From contig NZ_FOLL01000001.1 of the NCBI RefSeq assembly GCF_900112315.1, forward strand, positions 62,001-126,000: a DNA stretch of 64,000 nucleotides, written 5' to 3'. Source of the DNA: Parapedobacter composti. GTDB lineage: Bacteria > Bacteroidota > Bacteroidia > Sphingobacteriales > Sphingobacteriaceae. Shown piece after piece: positions 56,091 to 63,785 of the stretch. Every line of letters begins with the position of its first letter. Within the stretch, counting starts at the first letter, position 1. The notes under the pieces are model-generated. The model did no database searches. It saw nothing but the letters and a program-made list of their open reading frames with translations, and was not told the DNA's origin. Made by a program: the position numbers and the translations under genes.

Positions 56091-56098
56091 CAAACTTA
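56091..56098 (-). promoter_or_regulatory. -7 promoter element of mnmD, abutting the start
   Basis: TAAGTTTG on the minus strand, exact TAnnTTTG, six bases before ATG 56084. It covers the more upstream ATG, which is why the shorter frame is chosen. Confidence 0.55.
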
Positions 56099-56110
56099 AA
56101 ATATTTCCGC

Positions 56111-56118
56111 TACTTTCG
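56111..56118 (+). promoter_or_regulatory. -7 promoter element of the DAACS symporter gene
   Basis: TACTTTCG, one mismatch to TAnnTTTG, 13 bases before ATG 56132. TTG at 56086-56088 is 22 bases upstream, a slightly long spacing. Confidence 0.4.
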
Positions 56119-56131
56119 TGTTTTGTAACGT

Positions 56132-57397
56132 ATGGAAAGGCGAGCGACTGGCTTTTTGAAGAACTATGGGGATATCCTGCTCCTGCTGTTGGGTATTGCT
56201 GTTGGCAGTGTTGTGGGGATGTTTTTTCCCGGCACCGTGGAGTGGCTGAAGCCCGTAGGCGATGTTTTTCTTAACCTGCTGTTTGCCTCGGTGGTTCCCT
56301 TGTTGTTTTTTGCCATAGCATCGGCCGTGGCCAATATTGATGGGTCGCAGCGGCTGGGGCGTATCATCTCGGTCATGGTGGCGGTTTTCCTCGGTACCGT
56401 CGTCATTGCGGCAGTGTGTACCATCGTGGCATTGTGGCTGTTCCCGGTGGAAGCGCCGTCAACCGTTGGCGGACCGGGTACGACCCGCGAGTTGTTGCAA
56501 GGCGATCCCAATGATACCTGGGGCGCTAAGCTGGTGCGCTTCGTAACGGTTGACGAATTTTATCGGCTGCTCTCACGCGAGAACATGCTGGCCTTTGTGA
56601 TTTTTTCTTTTCTGGTGGGAATTGCCGCCATGCGCTCCGGTGGGCCGGGCGCAGCCTTCAGGGGATTCCTCGCGTCAGGCAACGAGGTGATGAAGCACTT
56701 GCTGATACTGATTATGAAAGTGGCCCCCATTGGACTGGGTGCGTATTTTGCTTATCAGGTAGGCACTATCGGGCCGGAACTGTTCGGGTTTTATGCTAAG
56801 CCCCTTGGCTTGTACTATGTGTTGGGCGTATGCTATTTCGCCGTATTTTTCTCGTTATATGCCTACATGGCCGGTGGCCGGCAAGGGGTATCCCGGTATT
56901 GGAGAAACAATATCCTGCCCTCGGCAACGGCCATCAGTACCTGCAGCAGTATTGCAACCATGCCCGTAAATCTGGTGGCGGCGCAGCGAATGGGAATTCC
57001 GGCGGCCGTGGCCAATGTGGTGATTCCGCTGGGCATGACGTTGCACAAAAACGGGTCTTCCATGTCCAGCATTGTTAAGATATACGTGGCTTTTGTGCTG
57101 ATTGGCCGTGATTTTTTTGAGCCGATGACGTTGCTCACTGCGGTCGGCATCACCGTATTGGTGAGCATTGTGGCAGGGGGTATTCCCAATGGTGGGTATA
57201 TCGGCGAGATGTTGATGATTTCTGTGTATGGCCTGCCTACGGAAGCCATACCGGCAGTCTTGATTATCGGTACGTTGGTCGACCCGATTGCGACGGTGCT
57301 GAATGCCACCGGCGATACCGTGGCCGCGATGCTGGTAAGCCGGTTTGCGCTGGGGCGTAACAAACGAAACAGGGATGGCATTAATGGAACGGATTGA
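56132..57397 (+). CDS. Dicarboxylate/amino acid:cation symporter family transporter (DAACS)
   Basis: 421 residues, eight transmembrane helices with two hairpins. HP1 'STCSSIATMPVN' (family: SSSAATLPV) and helix 8 'DPIATVLNATGD' (residues 384-395) mark the glutamate-transporter fold. Compared with archaeal GltPh, the substrate Asp, Asn and Na+-binding Asp of helix 8 are kept (Asp384, Asn391, Asp395), but the arginine that holds acidic side chains is Ala387. The helix 7 NMDGT motif reads HKNGS (305-309). A neutral or other substrate is therefore more likely than aspartate. Its end overlaps the arfB start by 23 bases. Confidence 0.92.
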   Translation: MERRATGFLKNYGDILLLLLGIAVGSVVGMFFPGTVEWLKPVGDVFLNLLFASVVPLLFFAIASAVANIDGSQRLGRIISVMVAVFLGTVVIAAVCTIVALWLFPVEAPSTVGGPGTTRELLQGDPNDTWGAKLVRFVTVDEFYRLLSRENMLAFVIFSFLVGIAAMRSGGPGAAFRGFLASGNEVMKHLLILIMKVAPIGLGAYFAYQVGTIGPELFGFYAKPLGLYYVLGVCYFAVFFSLYAYMAGGRQGVSRYWRNNILPSATAISTCSSIATMPVNLVAAQRMGIPAAVANVVIPLGMTLHKNGSSMSSIVKIYVAFVLIGRDFFEPMTLLTAVGITVLVSIVAGGIPNGGYIGEMLMISVYGLPTEAIPAVLIIGTLVDPIATVLNATGDTVAAMLVSRFALGRNKRNRDGINGTD

Positions 57398-57794
57398 TTT
57401 GGATGCGTTGCGGCCTTTTGTGCAATTCCAGACCTCACGTAGCGGGGGCAGCGGCGGACAGCACGTCAATAAAGTGGAAACCAAGGTGACATTGGTGTTT
57501 GACCTGGAGGCTGCCACGGTCTTTTCTCACGAGGAAAAGGCGCGCATCAGGGAACGGCTGCGGAACCGCCTGCAAGCCGATGGCAACGTGCAGGTGAGTA
57601 GCCAACAGCACCGGAGTCAGCTGCAGAATAAGGAGGCGGCGCTTGAAAAGCTGTTGACACTTCTGGCCGGAGCGCTCAAAACCGAAAAGCCCCGTAAGGC
57701 CACCAAACCCTCCAAAGCGGCCGTGCAGAGACGGCTCGATGCCAAACGGCAGCAGGCACTGCGGAAAATCAACCGCCGGAAAGATTGGCTTTAA
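57375..57794 (+). CDS. arfB: Peptidyl-tRNA hydrolase ArfB (ribosome rescue)
   Basis: 139 residues from ATG 57375 (ATG 57384 also fits). ArfB releases peptides from ribosomes stalled without a stop codon. The release-factor GGQ motif is in 'SGGSGGQHVNKVETKV' (about residues 24-39), and the C-terminal tail is highly basic ('KPSKAAVQRRLDAKRQQALRKINRRK') to enter the empty mRNA channel. There is no stop-codon recognition domain, as usual. It overlaps the symporter gene by 23 bases, suggesting coupled translation, and ends four bases into the convergent LpxR-like gene. Confidence 0.94.
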   Translation: MALMERIDLDALRPFVQFQTSRSGGSGGQHVNKVETKVTLVFDLEAATVFSHEEKARIRERLRNRLQADGNVQVSSQQHRSQLQNKEAALEKLLTLLAGALKTEKPRKATKPSKAAVQRRLDAKRQQALRKINRRKDWL

Positions 57795-58747
57795 AACCGG
57801 TAACCTGCCCCGATGGAACCATAGCGGTGGCGGAAAAACATGCCCGGCACTTCCTTGGAATAGAACATGTATTGCATGCGCAGGGTTAACGCCTGTTTGG
57901 CATACACGAAGCCAAACTGATGATAGGACATCCAACGGGAAGGTGTATGGGTAACGGGGCCTTTGTCGCGAAGGAATATTCCGCCCTGGAGCGTGGCATC
58001 GTAACCGACAAGTTTCAACTGGGGCTGGTAGAAAAAGAAAAATTCATTGTCTACGGCCTCGCCCCGGGCTTGCAGGCGGCTGGAGGTGTAAGCCGATTGG
58101 TGGAGCGGATTGATCCGGCCGAACCGAAAGACAGATGCTATGGATGCATCCGTGTGGTTAAGCCCCAAGGTTACCCGGCCCTGTGCCGATAAATCAAACC
58201 ATTGCGCATCATTACGGAATAATAGGCCGCCGTATTGGACGGCGGCATTTACCCCAACAGCGTTGTTCAATTGGTATTCCCATCCGGCAATTTCATAAAG
58301 ATTCAATGCCCGGTGCACGCCTTCCTGAAACTGGCGTCCCAACGCCCGCCGCCCAATGGTTCCTAACTCGCCTATCAAGGAGACGAATGTCTCGTTGGCA
58401 AAAAAACGATCCATGTTGAAACGAAGAAACAGATAGGCCGTGATGGGGCGGTCTACTTCTTCTATATAGTGGATCTGGGCCGTGTATGCGTTGTACATCT
58501 GCTGTGCCACGGTAATCCCCCATAACCGGTTGGCTTCAGTGCTGGTGAGCAATGCGCTATCCGCCGTTTTCCGGATGCTGAAGAAGATGCCATTGGTATA
58601 ATACTGGTCTTGTTTGTTTAGTAAGTAAAGGTCGTTGTCGTTCTGGAAATTCAGTTCAGATTGTTGGGCGAAACTGAAAAGGCTAAACGATAGTAGTAAA
58701 GCCAGGGTTAGGTATAACCTGTGGGTACGATATAGGTTTTTGGCCAT
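57791..58747 (-). CDS. LpxR-like outer-membrane lipid A deacylase family protein
   Basis: 318 residues from ATG 58747. Signal peptide ends at 'SFAQQ', then 'LNFQNDNDLYLLNKQDQYYTNGIFFSIRK', matching the LpxR/DUF2219 start ('ENDx..TD..YTNG'). The rest alternates like a 12-strand beta-barrel and ends 'YGSIGAGYRF', a proper outer-membrane C-terminus. LpxR removes the 3'-acyl chains of lipid A; activity here is inferred only from the family. Monocistronic, convergent with arfB. Confidence 0.85.
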   Translation of the reverse strand: MAKNLYRTHRLYLTLALLLSFSLFSFAQQSELNFQNDNDLYLLNKQDQYYTNGIFFSIRKTADSALLTSTEANRLWGITVAQQMYNAYTAQIHYIEEVDRPITAYLFLRFNMDRFFANETFVSLIGELGTIGRRALGRQFQEGVHRALNLYEIAGWEYQLNNAVGVNAAVQYGGLLFRNDAQWFDLSAQGRVTLGLNHTDASIASVFRFGRINPLHQSAYTSSRLQARGEAVDNEFFFFYQPQLKLVGYDATLQGGIFLRDKGPVTHTPSRWMSYHQFGFVYAKQALTLRMQYMFYSKEVPGMFFRHRYGSIGAGYRF

Positions 58748-58774
58748 CAGGATATGCTGTTGCGCGCTCGTAGG

Positions 58775-58782
58775 CAAACATA
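58775..58782 (-). promoter_or_regulatory. -7 promoter element of the LpxR-like gene
   Basis: TATGTTTG on the minus strand, exact consensus, 27 bases before ATG 58747. No -33 TTG at normal spacing. Confidence 0.5.
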
Positions 58783-58872
58783 GTGATTTTTTGGCTTTTT
58801 AGAAAGGGCAAGTAGTCTGCCCCGCCACGCATCCGGAACCGCCCCCCTAATCACAGCGGTTCCTCGCTATTG

Positions 58873-58889
58873 TTTAGAATGATTCTAAA
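58873..58889. promoter_or_regulatory. 7-1-7 palindrome, candidate Fur/PerR-family operator, upstream of ccmE
   Basis: TTTAGAATGATTCTAAA is a perfect 17-base palindrome with one central base. Its core TTAGAATnATTCTAA has the 7-1-7 plan of Fur-family boxes (PerR box TTATAATnATTATAA). It lies 45 bases before the ccmE -7 element, in a 228-base divergent gap, next to genes that handle heme. Confidence 0.5.
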
Positions 58890-58934
58890 AATCAGCAAAT
58901 ACTTGCAGGATGCTGGGCTTGCTGTTTCGTTTCG

Positions 58935-58942
58935 TAATTTTG
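58935..58942 (+). promoter_or_regulatory. -7 promoter element of ccmE
   Basis: TAATTTTG, exact TAnnTTTG, 33 bases before ATG 58976. No TTG lies 19-21 bases upstream; the palindrome is further up, where an activator or repressor could act. Confidence 0.5.
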
Positions 58943-58975
58943 TACACTGGTTTTAATTCGTTGAGGGATAATGAA

Positions 58976-59413
58976 ATGAAGAAGAGTTCGGTAATAGGTA
59001 TTATTATTATTGCGATAGCTATTGCAATGATTATTGTAATATATACGGATTCAAGCACGTATTCGACATTCACGGAAGCAAAGGAGAAGCAAACCGAATT
59101 GTATGTGGTTGGGATACTTAACAAAGAGAAAGCGTTGTATTATGACCCGACCCAAGATGCTAATCATTTTTCGTTTTACATGTATGATAATGATAGCACC
59201 GAATGCAAAGTTGTTTTCCGGGGCGCCAAGCCACAAGACATCGAGCGGTCCGAACAGATTGTGCTGACAGGCAAGATGGTGGGCGATGAATTTCATGCAA
59301 GCAAGATTCTGATGAAATGTCCATCGAAGTATGAGCAGGACGAAGTGGAAGTGATTGAAGCGTCAACGGCCCGCACCTTGGGGTTTGTTGAAACACCAAC
59401 CGATAATCGATAG
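58976..59413 (+). CDS. ccmE: Cytochrome c maturation heme chaperone CcmE, CxxxY type
   Basis: 145 residues from ATG 58976 (58971 is out of frame). One N-terminal membrane anchor (about 5-22, very Ile-rich), then an OB-fold periplasmic domain ('ELYVVGILNK', 'FSFYMYDNDSTECKVVFRGAKPQD', 'QIVLTGKMVGDEFHASKILMKCPSKYEQ'). The usual heme-binding His of 'HDENY' is Cys115 in 'CPSKY', giving the CxxxY variant known from some anaerobes and archaea. It binds heme covalently and hands it to CcmF. One base before the ccmF gene. Confidence 0.9.
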   Translation: MKKSSVIGIIIIAIAIAMIIVIYTDSSTYSTFTEAKEKQTELYVVGILNKEKALYYDPTQDANHFSFYMYDNDSTECKVVFRGAKPQDIERSEQIVLTGKMVGDEFHASKILMKCPSKYEQDEVEVIEASTARTLGFVETPTDNR

Positions 59414-59414
59414 C

Positions 59415-61865
59415 ATGGATATACAATATGTAGGTGAAAACCTGCTGCCCGGCAAAATCGGGCAGTTTTTTGTTATTCTTTCATTTGGCGCAGCGCTGTT
59501 GTCATGTGTAAGTTATTACTTTGCTGCGCAATATAAGGATGACCGTTCCTGGCTGCGGATAGCCCGCAGTGCGTTTTGGTTGAACGTACTGGCAATAGTG
59601 GGCATCGGTAGCTGTCTGTATTATATCATATACAACCACTTGTTTGAATATCATTATGCTTGGGCACATTCATCCCGGTCACTGCCCACGCACTATATCA
59701 TTTCCAGTTTCTGGGAAGGGCAGGAAGGCAGCTTTTGGCTCTGGATGTTTTGGCAGTCGCTGCTGGGCATGGTGCTGCTTTTCAAAGCCGGAAGCTGGGA
59801 GCGCCCGGTGATGGCGGTGGTAATGCTTTGCCAGGCCATTTTGGCATCCATGCTTATTGGTGTAGAAATCTTCGGAGTGCGGGTAGGCAGTTCGCCGTTT
59901 ATCCTGCTGAGGGAAGCCATGCAGGCACCTATTTTTTCAAACCCGGATTACCTGGGTATGATTCCCGACGGCAGGGGATTGAATCCCCTGTTGCAGAATT
60001 ATTGGATGGTTATCCATCCGCCAACACTTTTCCTTGGCTTCGGGGCCATGATTGTGCCTTTTGCTTATGCCACTGCTGGTCTTTGGCAGCGGCGTTACCG
60101 CGAATGGATAACACCTGGTATTCCGTGGGCGCTTTTTGCGGTGATGACTTTGGGTGCAGGTATCATCATGGGATCGTTCTGGGCGTATGAGGCGCTTAAC
60201 TTCGGGGGGTTCTGGGCGTGGGATCCGGTAGAAAACGCTTCCATCATCCCCTGGTTTACGCTCATTGCCGCCGTGCATGTGATGATTGCCTATAAAAATT
60301 CCGGACATTCTTATTTCGCCGCCACGTTGCTGGCTATGGTGAGTTTCGTGTTGGTTATTTATGCTTCGTTCCTGACGCGGAGCGGCGTGCTGGGCGAAAC
60401 CTCGGTGCACTCCTTTACAGACTTGGGGCTGTATTGGCAATTGGTTGCGTTTAACTTGGTGTTCCTCGTTATCATGGTGTACCTGCTGGTGAAACGTAAA
60501 AAGGAAATGCCGTCCCATCCCAAAGAGGAAGAAAGTTATTCGCGCGAGTTTTGGTTGTTTATTGGTGCGTTGGTGCTTACCGTGGCTTGTGTACAGATAA
60601 TCGCTTCGACGTCCATCCCGGTATTTAATCAGCTGTTTGGAACGAATGTGGCACCCCCGATTGATCCCGTGCAGCACTATAACAAATGGCAGGCAGGATT
60701 CGCCGTGGTGGTGGGATTATTGTCGGCATTCACGCAATTCATGAAATACAAGCGTACAGATATCCGTAAATTTTACGCGGCGGCTATCGCTTCGTTGATT
60801 ATCGCGGTGTTGGTAGCGGCGATAGTGGTTTACGTTACCAAGGTATATACCAACTTCATGTATGTACTACTGGTGTTTTCTGCGGCTTATACTATTGTGG
60901 CGAACGGAAAAATATTGGGCGATGCCTTTAAGGGCAAGTGGAAGCTGGCGGGGGCTGCCGTGGCGCATATCGGTTTCGGCCTGTTGCTCATCGGTGGACT
61001 GGTAGCCGCGGCGACCAATGAAGTGATTTCGGTAAACAGCAGCGGTTACATTGCTGTGGCTGGGTTTGACCAAGTGGAGAAGCCCGGCGAAAATTTATTC
61101 CTCACCGAAGGGGAACCTGTTCAGATGGGCGATTACCGCATCACGTACGTGGGGGATAGCGTAGCGCCTCCCAACGTTTACTATAAGATCAATTATGAAA
61201 AGATAGACGAAGAAACGGGCCGGGTTATCGAGCGCTTCCAGTTACAGCCTTTTGCACAGAACAATCCACAGATGGGTGGCTTGATAGGTACCCCGGATAC
61301 CCGGCACTACCTGACGCATGATATTTACACGCTCATCACGGCAGCGATGTCTGATACGCAGCAACAGGCCCAGGGTGAGGATGGCCAGACTGGATTCGAC
61401 GATTATGAAGAACCGGCGGTATACGAGACCAATATCGGGGATACGCTTCGATACCGGAACGGATATATCGTGGTGGAGGGTATTAACCGCGATGCCACGG
61501 TACAGAACATCCCGCGTAGGGACGATGATGTTATCGTAGGATTGAAACTGAAGGTTTATGCGGCGACCGGAGAGACGTATGACGTAGAACCCGTATTTCT
61601 TATCCGCGGAGGAAATACGTTCGATTTGTTTAAAGATGTGGCAGAGCAGGGTCTCCGGTTCCGTTTTAGCAATATCATGCCGCAAAAGGATAAACTTGAA
61701 CTCATGGTATACCAGAAACCCCTCCCGGAAAAGCGGTGGGTGGTATTCAAGGCTATCAAGTTTCCGTATATCAATTTCTTCTGGTGCGGAGCTATTGTGA
61801 TGACCATCGGGTTTTTCCTTTCCATCCTGCGCCGTAACAAAGAGGTTAGAACCACGAGTGACTGA
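59415..61865 (+). CDS. ccmF: Cytochrome c heme lyase CcmF
   Basis: 816 residues from ATG 59415, many transmembrane helices. The WWD heme-handling motif is 'WAYEALNFGGFWAWDPVENASIIPW' (split here; about residues 258-283), flanked by conserved histidines ('MVIHPPTLFLGFG' and 'AAVHVMIAY'). A large periplasmic domain (about 530-780) follows, with an extra helix at the C-terminus. CcmF attaches heme to CXXCH of apocytochromes. Starts two bases after ccmE's stop; its own stop overlaps the next gene by one base. The long C-terminal periplasmic part is usual for CcmF. Confidence 0.94.
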   Translation: MDIQYVGENLLPGKIGQFFVILSFGAALLSCVSYYFAAQYKDDRSWLRIARSAFWLNVLAIVGIGSCLYYIIYNHLFEYHYAWAHSSRSLPTHYIISSFWEGQEGSFWLWMFWQSLLGMVLLFKAGSWERPVMAVVMLCQAILASMLIGVEIFGVRVGSSPFILLREAMQAPIFSNPDYLGMIPDGRGLNPLLQNYWMVIHPPTLFLGFGAMIVPFAYATAGLWQRRYREWITPGIPWALFAVMTLGAGIIMGSFWAYEALNFGGFWAWDPVENASIIPWFTLIAAVHVMIAYKNSGHSYFAATLLAMVSFVLVIYASFLTRSGVLGETSVHSFTDLGLYWQLVAFNLVFLVIMVYLLVKRKKEMPSHPKEEESYSREFWLFIGALVLTVACVQIIASTSIPVFNQLFGTNVAPPIDPVQHYNKWQAGFAVVVGLLSAFTQFMKYKRTDIRKFYAAAIASLIIAVLVAAIVVYVTKVYTNFMYVLLVFSAAYTIVANGKILGDAFKGKWKLAGAAVAHIGFGLLLIGGLVAAATNEVISVNSSGYIAVAGFDQVEKPGENLFLTEGEPVQMGDYRITYVGDSVAPPNVYYKINYEKIDEETGRVIERFQLQPFAQNNPQMGGLIGTPDTRHYLTHDIYTLITAAMSDTQQQAQGEDGQTGFDDYEEPAVYETNIGDTLRYRNGYIVVEGINRDATVQNIPRRDDDVIVGLKLKVYAATGETYDVEPVFLIRGGNTFDLFKDVAEQGLRFRFSNIMPQKDKLELMVYQKPLPEKRWVVFKAIKFPYINFFWCGAIVMTIGFFLSILRRNKEVRTTSD

Positions 61866-62626
61866 TGAACATTGTATTGCTTGGCAGCGGTAATGTGGCC
61901 ACGCATCTGGGGCAAGCGTTGGTAGACGCCGGGCATCGCATAGTGCAGGTATATAGCCGCACGGAACACCATGCCGCATCGTTGGCCAAGCCGCTTGAAG
62001 CCCAAGCCATAAGTGAACTCTCCGCGGTACAGACTGACGCTGATGTTTACCTCATCGCGGTGAAAGACGAGGCCATCGGCGCGGTGGCCGCAGAGCTACC
62101 GCAGAACAGACGTGGTGTGACGGTACATACCGCAGGGAGCGTGGATATCGGTTCGCTTTCGCCGTACGCGGGCCGGTTTGGTGTGCTGTATCCGGTGCAG
62201 ACCTTTTCTAAAGTTAAACCAGTTGATTTCTCGGTTATACCGATAGCGGTGGAAGCGTCTGACGAGCATGCCTATGCCATACTTAAAGGCTTAGCCGATA
62301 GTATATCGGCGCGGGTGTTCCCCTGCAACTCCAAACAACGCTTGTCTCTCCATGTGGCGGCGGTGTTTGCCTGTAATTTTACCAACCACCTCTACGCCAT
62401 CGGCGCGGATATCCTTCGAGGTCATGAACTGGACTTCGATTTGATACGGCCGCTCATTTTGGAAACGGCCGAAAAGGTGATGGTGCATTTACCGCATGAG
62501 GTACAGACGGGCCCAGCGGTACGGGGCGACATCCGCACCATGCAAAGGCATTTGGAACTATTGAAAGGCCAGTCTGAGTTGTCGGATTTATATCAAAGCC
62601 TGAGCAAACAAATCGGCCGGAAGTAA
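61865..62626 (+). CDS. DUF2520 Rossmann-fold protein (F420/NADP oxidoreductase-like)
   Basis: 253 residues. N-terminal Rossmann nucleotide-binding motif 'IVLLGSGNVATHLGQALVDAGH' with GxGxxA-type glycines, then 'DADVYLIAVKDEAIGAVAAEL', 'TVHTAGSVDIGSL' and the DUF2520 helical domain ('HVAAVFACNFTNHLYAIGADIL', 'GPAVRGDIRTMQRHLELL'). Probably an NAD(P)-dependent reductase; substrate unknown. Start ATG overlaps the ccmF stop by one base (TGATG), so coupled translation is likely, though no link to heme is known. Confidence 0.9.
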   Translation: MNIVLLGSGNVATHLGQALVDAGHRIVQVYSRTEHHAASLAKPLEAQAISELSAVQTDADVYLIAVKDEAIGAVAAELPQNRRGVTVHTAGSVDIGSLSPYAGRFGVLYPVQTFSKVKPVDFSVIPIAVEASDEHAYAILKGLADSISARVFPCNSKQRLSLHVAAVFACNFTNHLYAIGADILRGHELDFDLIRPLILETAEKVMVHLPHEVQTGPAVRGDIRTMQRHLELLKGQSELSDLYQSLSKQIGRK

Positions 62627-62633
62627 CTGTGGG

Positions 62634-63233
62634 CTACTCTTCCCTGAATTGGCCGTTTATCCGCTCCAGATTAGTGATCATTTCTTGGATTCGCGCATTC
62701 TCATTACGGATGTATTGCTTCATGAAAACAAAATGGCAAATCAGGAACCAGCATATCATAAACATGACTGTGCTAAGAAACATCCAAAAAGGCAACACGA
62801 AATACATTTCGATGCCGTATAAGACGAAAGCAATAGCGATACAGGCCTCATATATCGTATAATTACGGGTATTGAAACGGTTACGCTTCTGTTGAAAGGC
62901 CTTGAGGTAATTGATGTAATCCTGCGGTTTGGATAAAAGGCAGGCGCTGTTGTTGATCTGCCGGTAATCGTCCAACTGATTGAATAAATAATAGCAGATG
63001 CAGCCCGCCATGATAGCCAGTGCAAGGTATGTAGTCCAGGTCGAAAAGCTAACGGCAATACCTATCCATACCAAAATGATTACCGCAATGGCTACGGCTA
63101 CACTCTGCCAGAGCAACTTTTGGGCAAGTGCGTTTTTGCCGCTTTTGATGCGATTCAGTACCGTTTCAAAGCTAACATTCGGCTCCGGCTTTTGGCCCTG
63201 CCATAGCTGCTGTATCTCGTCAAACCCTTTCAT
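62634..63233 (-). CDS. Four-helix membrane protein paired with an ECF sigma factor
   Basis: 199 residues: soluble N-terminus ('FDEIQQLWQGQKPEPNVSFETVLNRIKSGK' in two parts, about 1-35), four predicted transmembrane helices (about 43-62, 67-85, 128-146 and 150-168) and a cytoplasmic C-terminal helix ('NENARIQEMITNLERINGQF'). Start overlaps the sigma gene's end by 14 bases, so translation is coupled. Position predicts an anti-sigma role, but no zinc-binding or FecR domain is visible. Convergent with the DUF2520 gene across seven bases. Confidence 0.7.
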   Translation of the reverse strand: MKGFDEIQQLWQGQKPEPNVSFETVLNRIKSGKNALAQKLLWQSVAVAIAVIILVWIGIAVSFSTWTTYLALAIMAGCICYYLFNQLDDYRQINNSACLLSKPQDYINYLKAFQQKRNRFNTRNYTIYEACIAIAFVLYGIEMYFVLPFWMFLSTVMFMICWFLICHFVFMKQYIRNENARIQEMITNLERINGQFREE

Positions 63234-63717
63234 TGCTGTTATATATTTCAGTTAGCTTATGCTTTATTCGATGTATCTTTACGCGAAGGTTGCCTTCGGA
63301 TATGCCGGCTACTTCCGCAATTTCGGTATAAGGGACCTCGTCTAATACCATCGTAATGATAATCCGTTCGTTTTCTTCCAGCTGGGCGATAGATTTGTAT
63401 AAAAGCGCAATCTGTTCCTGTTTTTCGGAAGCTTCCTCTGCATAGTTCTCAATGATGTTGTCGTTAAGTTCGTCGGTCGCCCGGCGCTTAGCGGTGCGCA
63501 GATACGAAAGACAGGTGTTTACCGCTATCCGGTAAATCCACGTGGATAGCTGTGATTGATTGCGGAATTTATCAAGGTTCTGCCATACCTTGATAAAGGT
63601 TTCCTGCATCAGATCATTGGCGGAATCCCTATCGCCCGTATAGCCATAACACAGGTGATACACTTTCTTTGAATTATCTTCAAATAGTTGCTGGAACAGT
63701 TGTCGCTGGTTATTCAT
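63220..63717 (-). CDS. ECF RNA polymerase sigma factor
   Basis: 165 residues. Sigma2 ('VYHLCYGYTGDRDSANDLMQETFIKVWQNLDKFRNQSQLSTWIYRIAVNTCL' in parts, about 15-75) and sigma4 ('EENERIIITMVLDEVPYTEIAEVAGISEGNLRVKIHRIKHKL', about 112-155). A compact factor without C-terminal extension, unlike the FecI type at 12232. Followed in a 14-base overlap by its membrane partner. No promoter clearly recognised in the 68-base gap upstream. Confidence 0.93.
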   Translation of the reverse strand: MNNQRQLFQQLFEDNSKKVYHLCYGYTGDRDSANDLMQETFIKVWQNLDKFRNQSQLSTWIYRIAVNTCLSYLRTAKRRATDELNDNIIENYAEEASEKQEQIALLYKSIAQLEENERIIITMVLDEVPYTEIAEVAGISEGNLRVKIHRIKHKLTEIYNSNERV

Positions 63718-63785
63718 CTATGCCGTTACGTTAATTTGACGTGCTTGATGCCAAGATGTTACAATAATTCATTACCTTTATGCCT

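Noticed and set aside
59660-60190. 176-codon frame within ccmF
   Set aside because: Alternative frame of ccmF around its WWD motif; no independent start signal.
61242-61979. 245-codon minus-strand frame over the ends of ccmF and the DUF2520 gene
   Set aside because: Crosses the junction of two coupled genes with recognised domains; no homology pattern seen.
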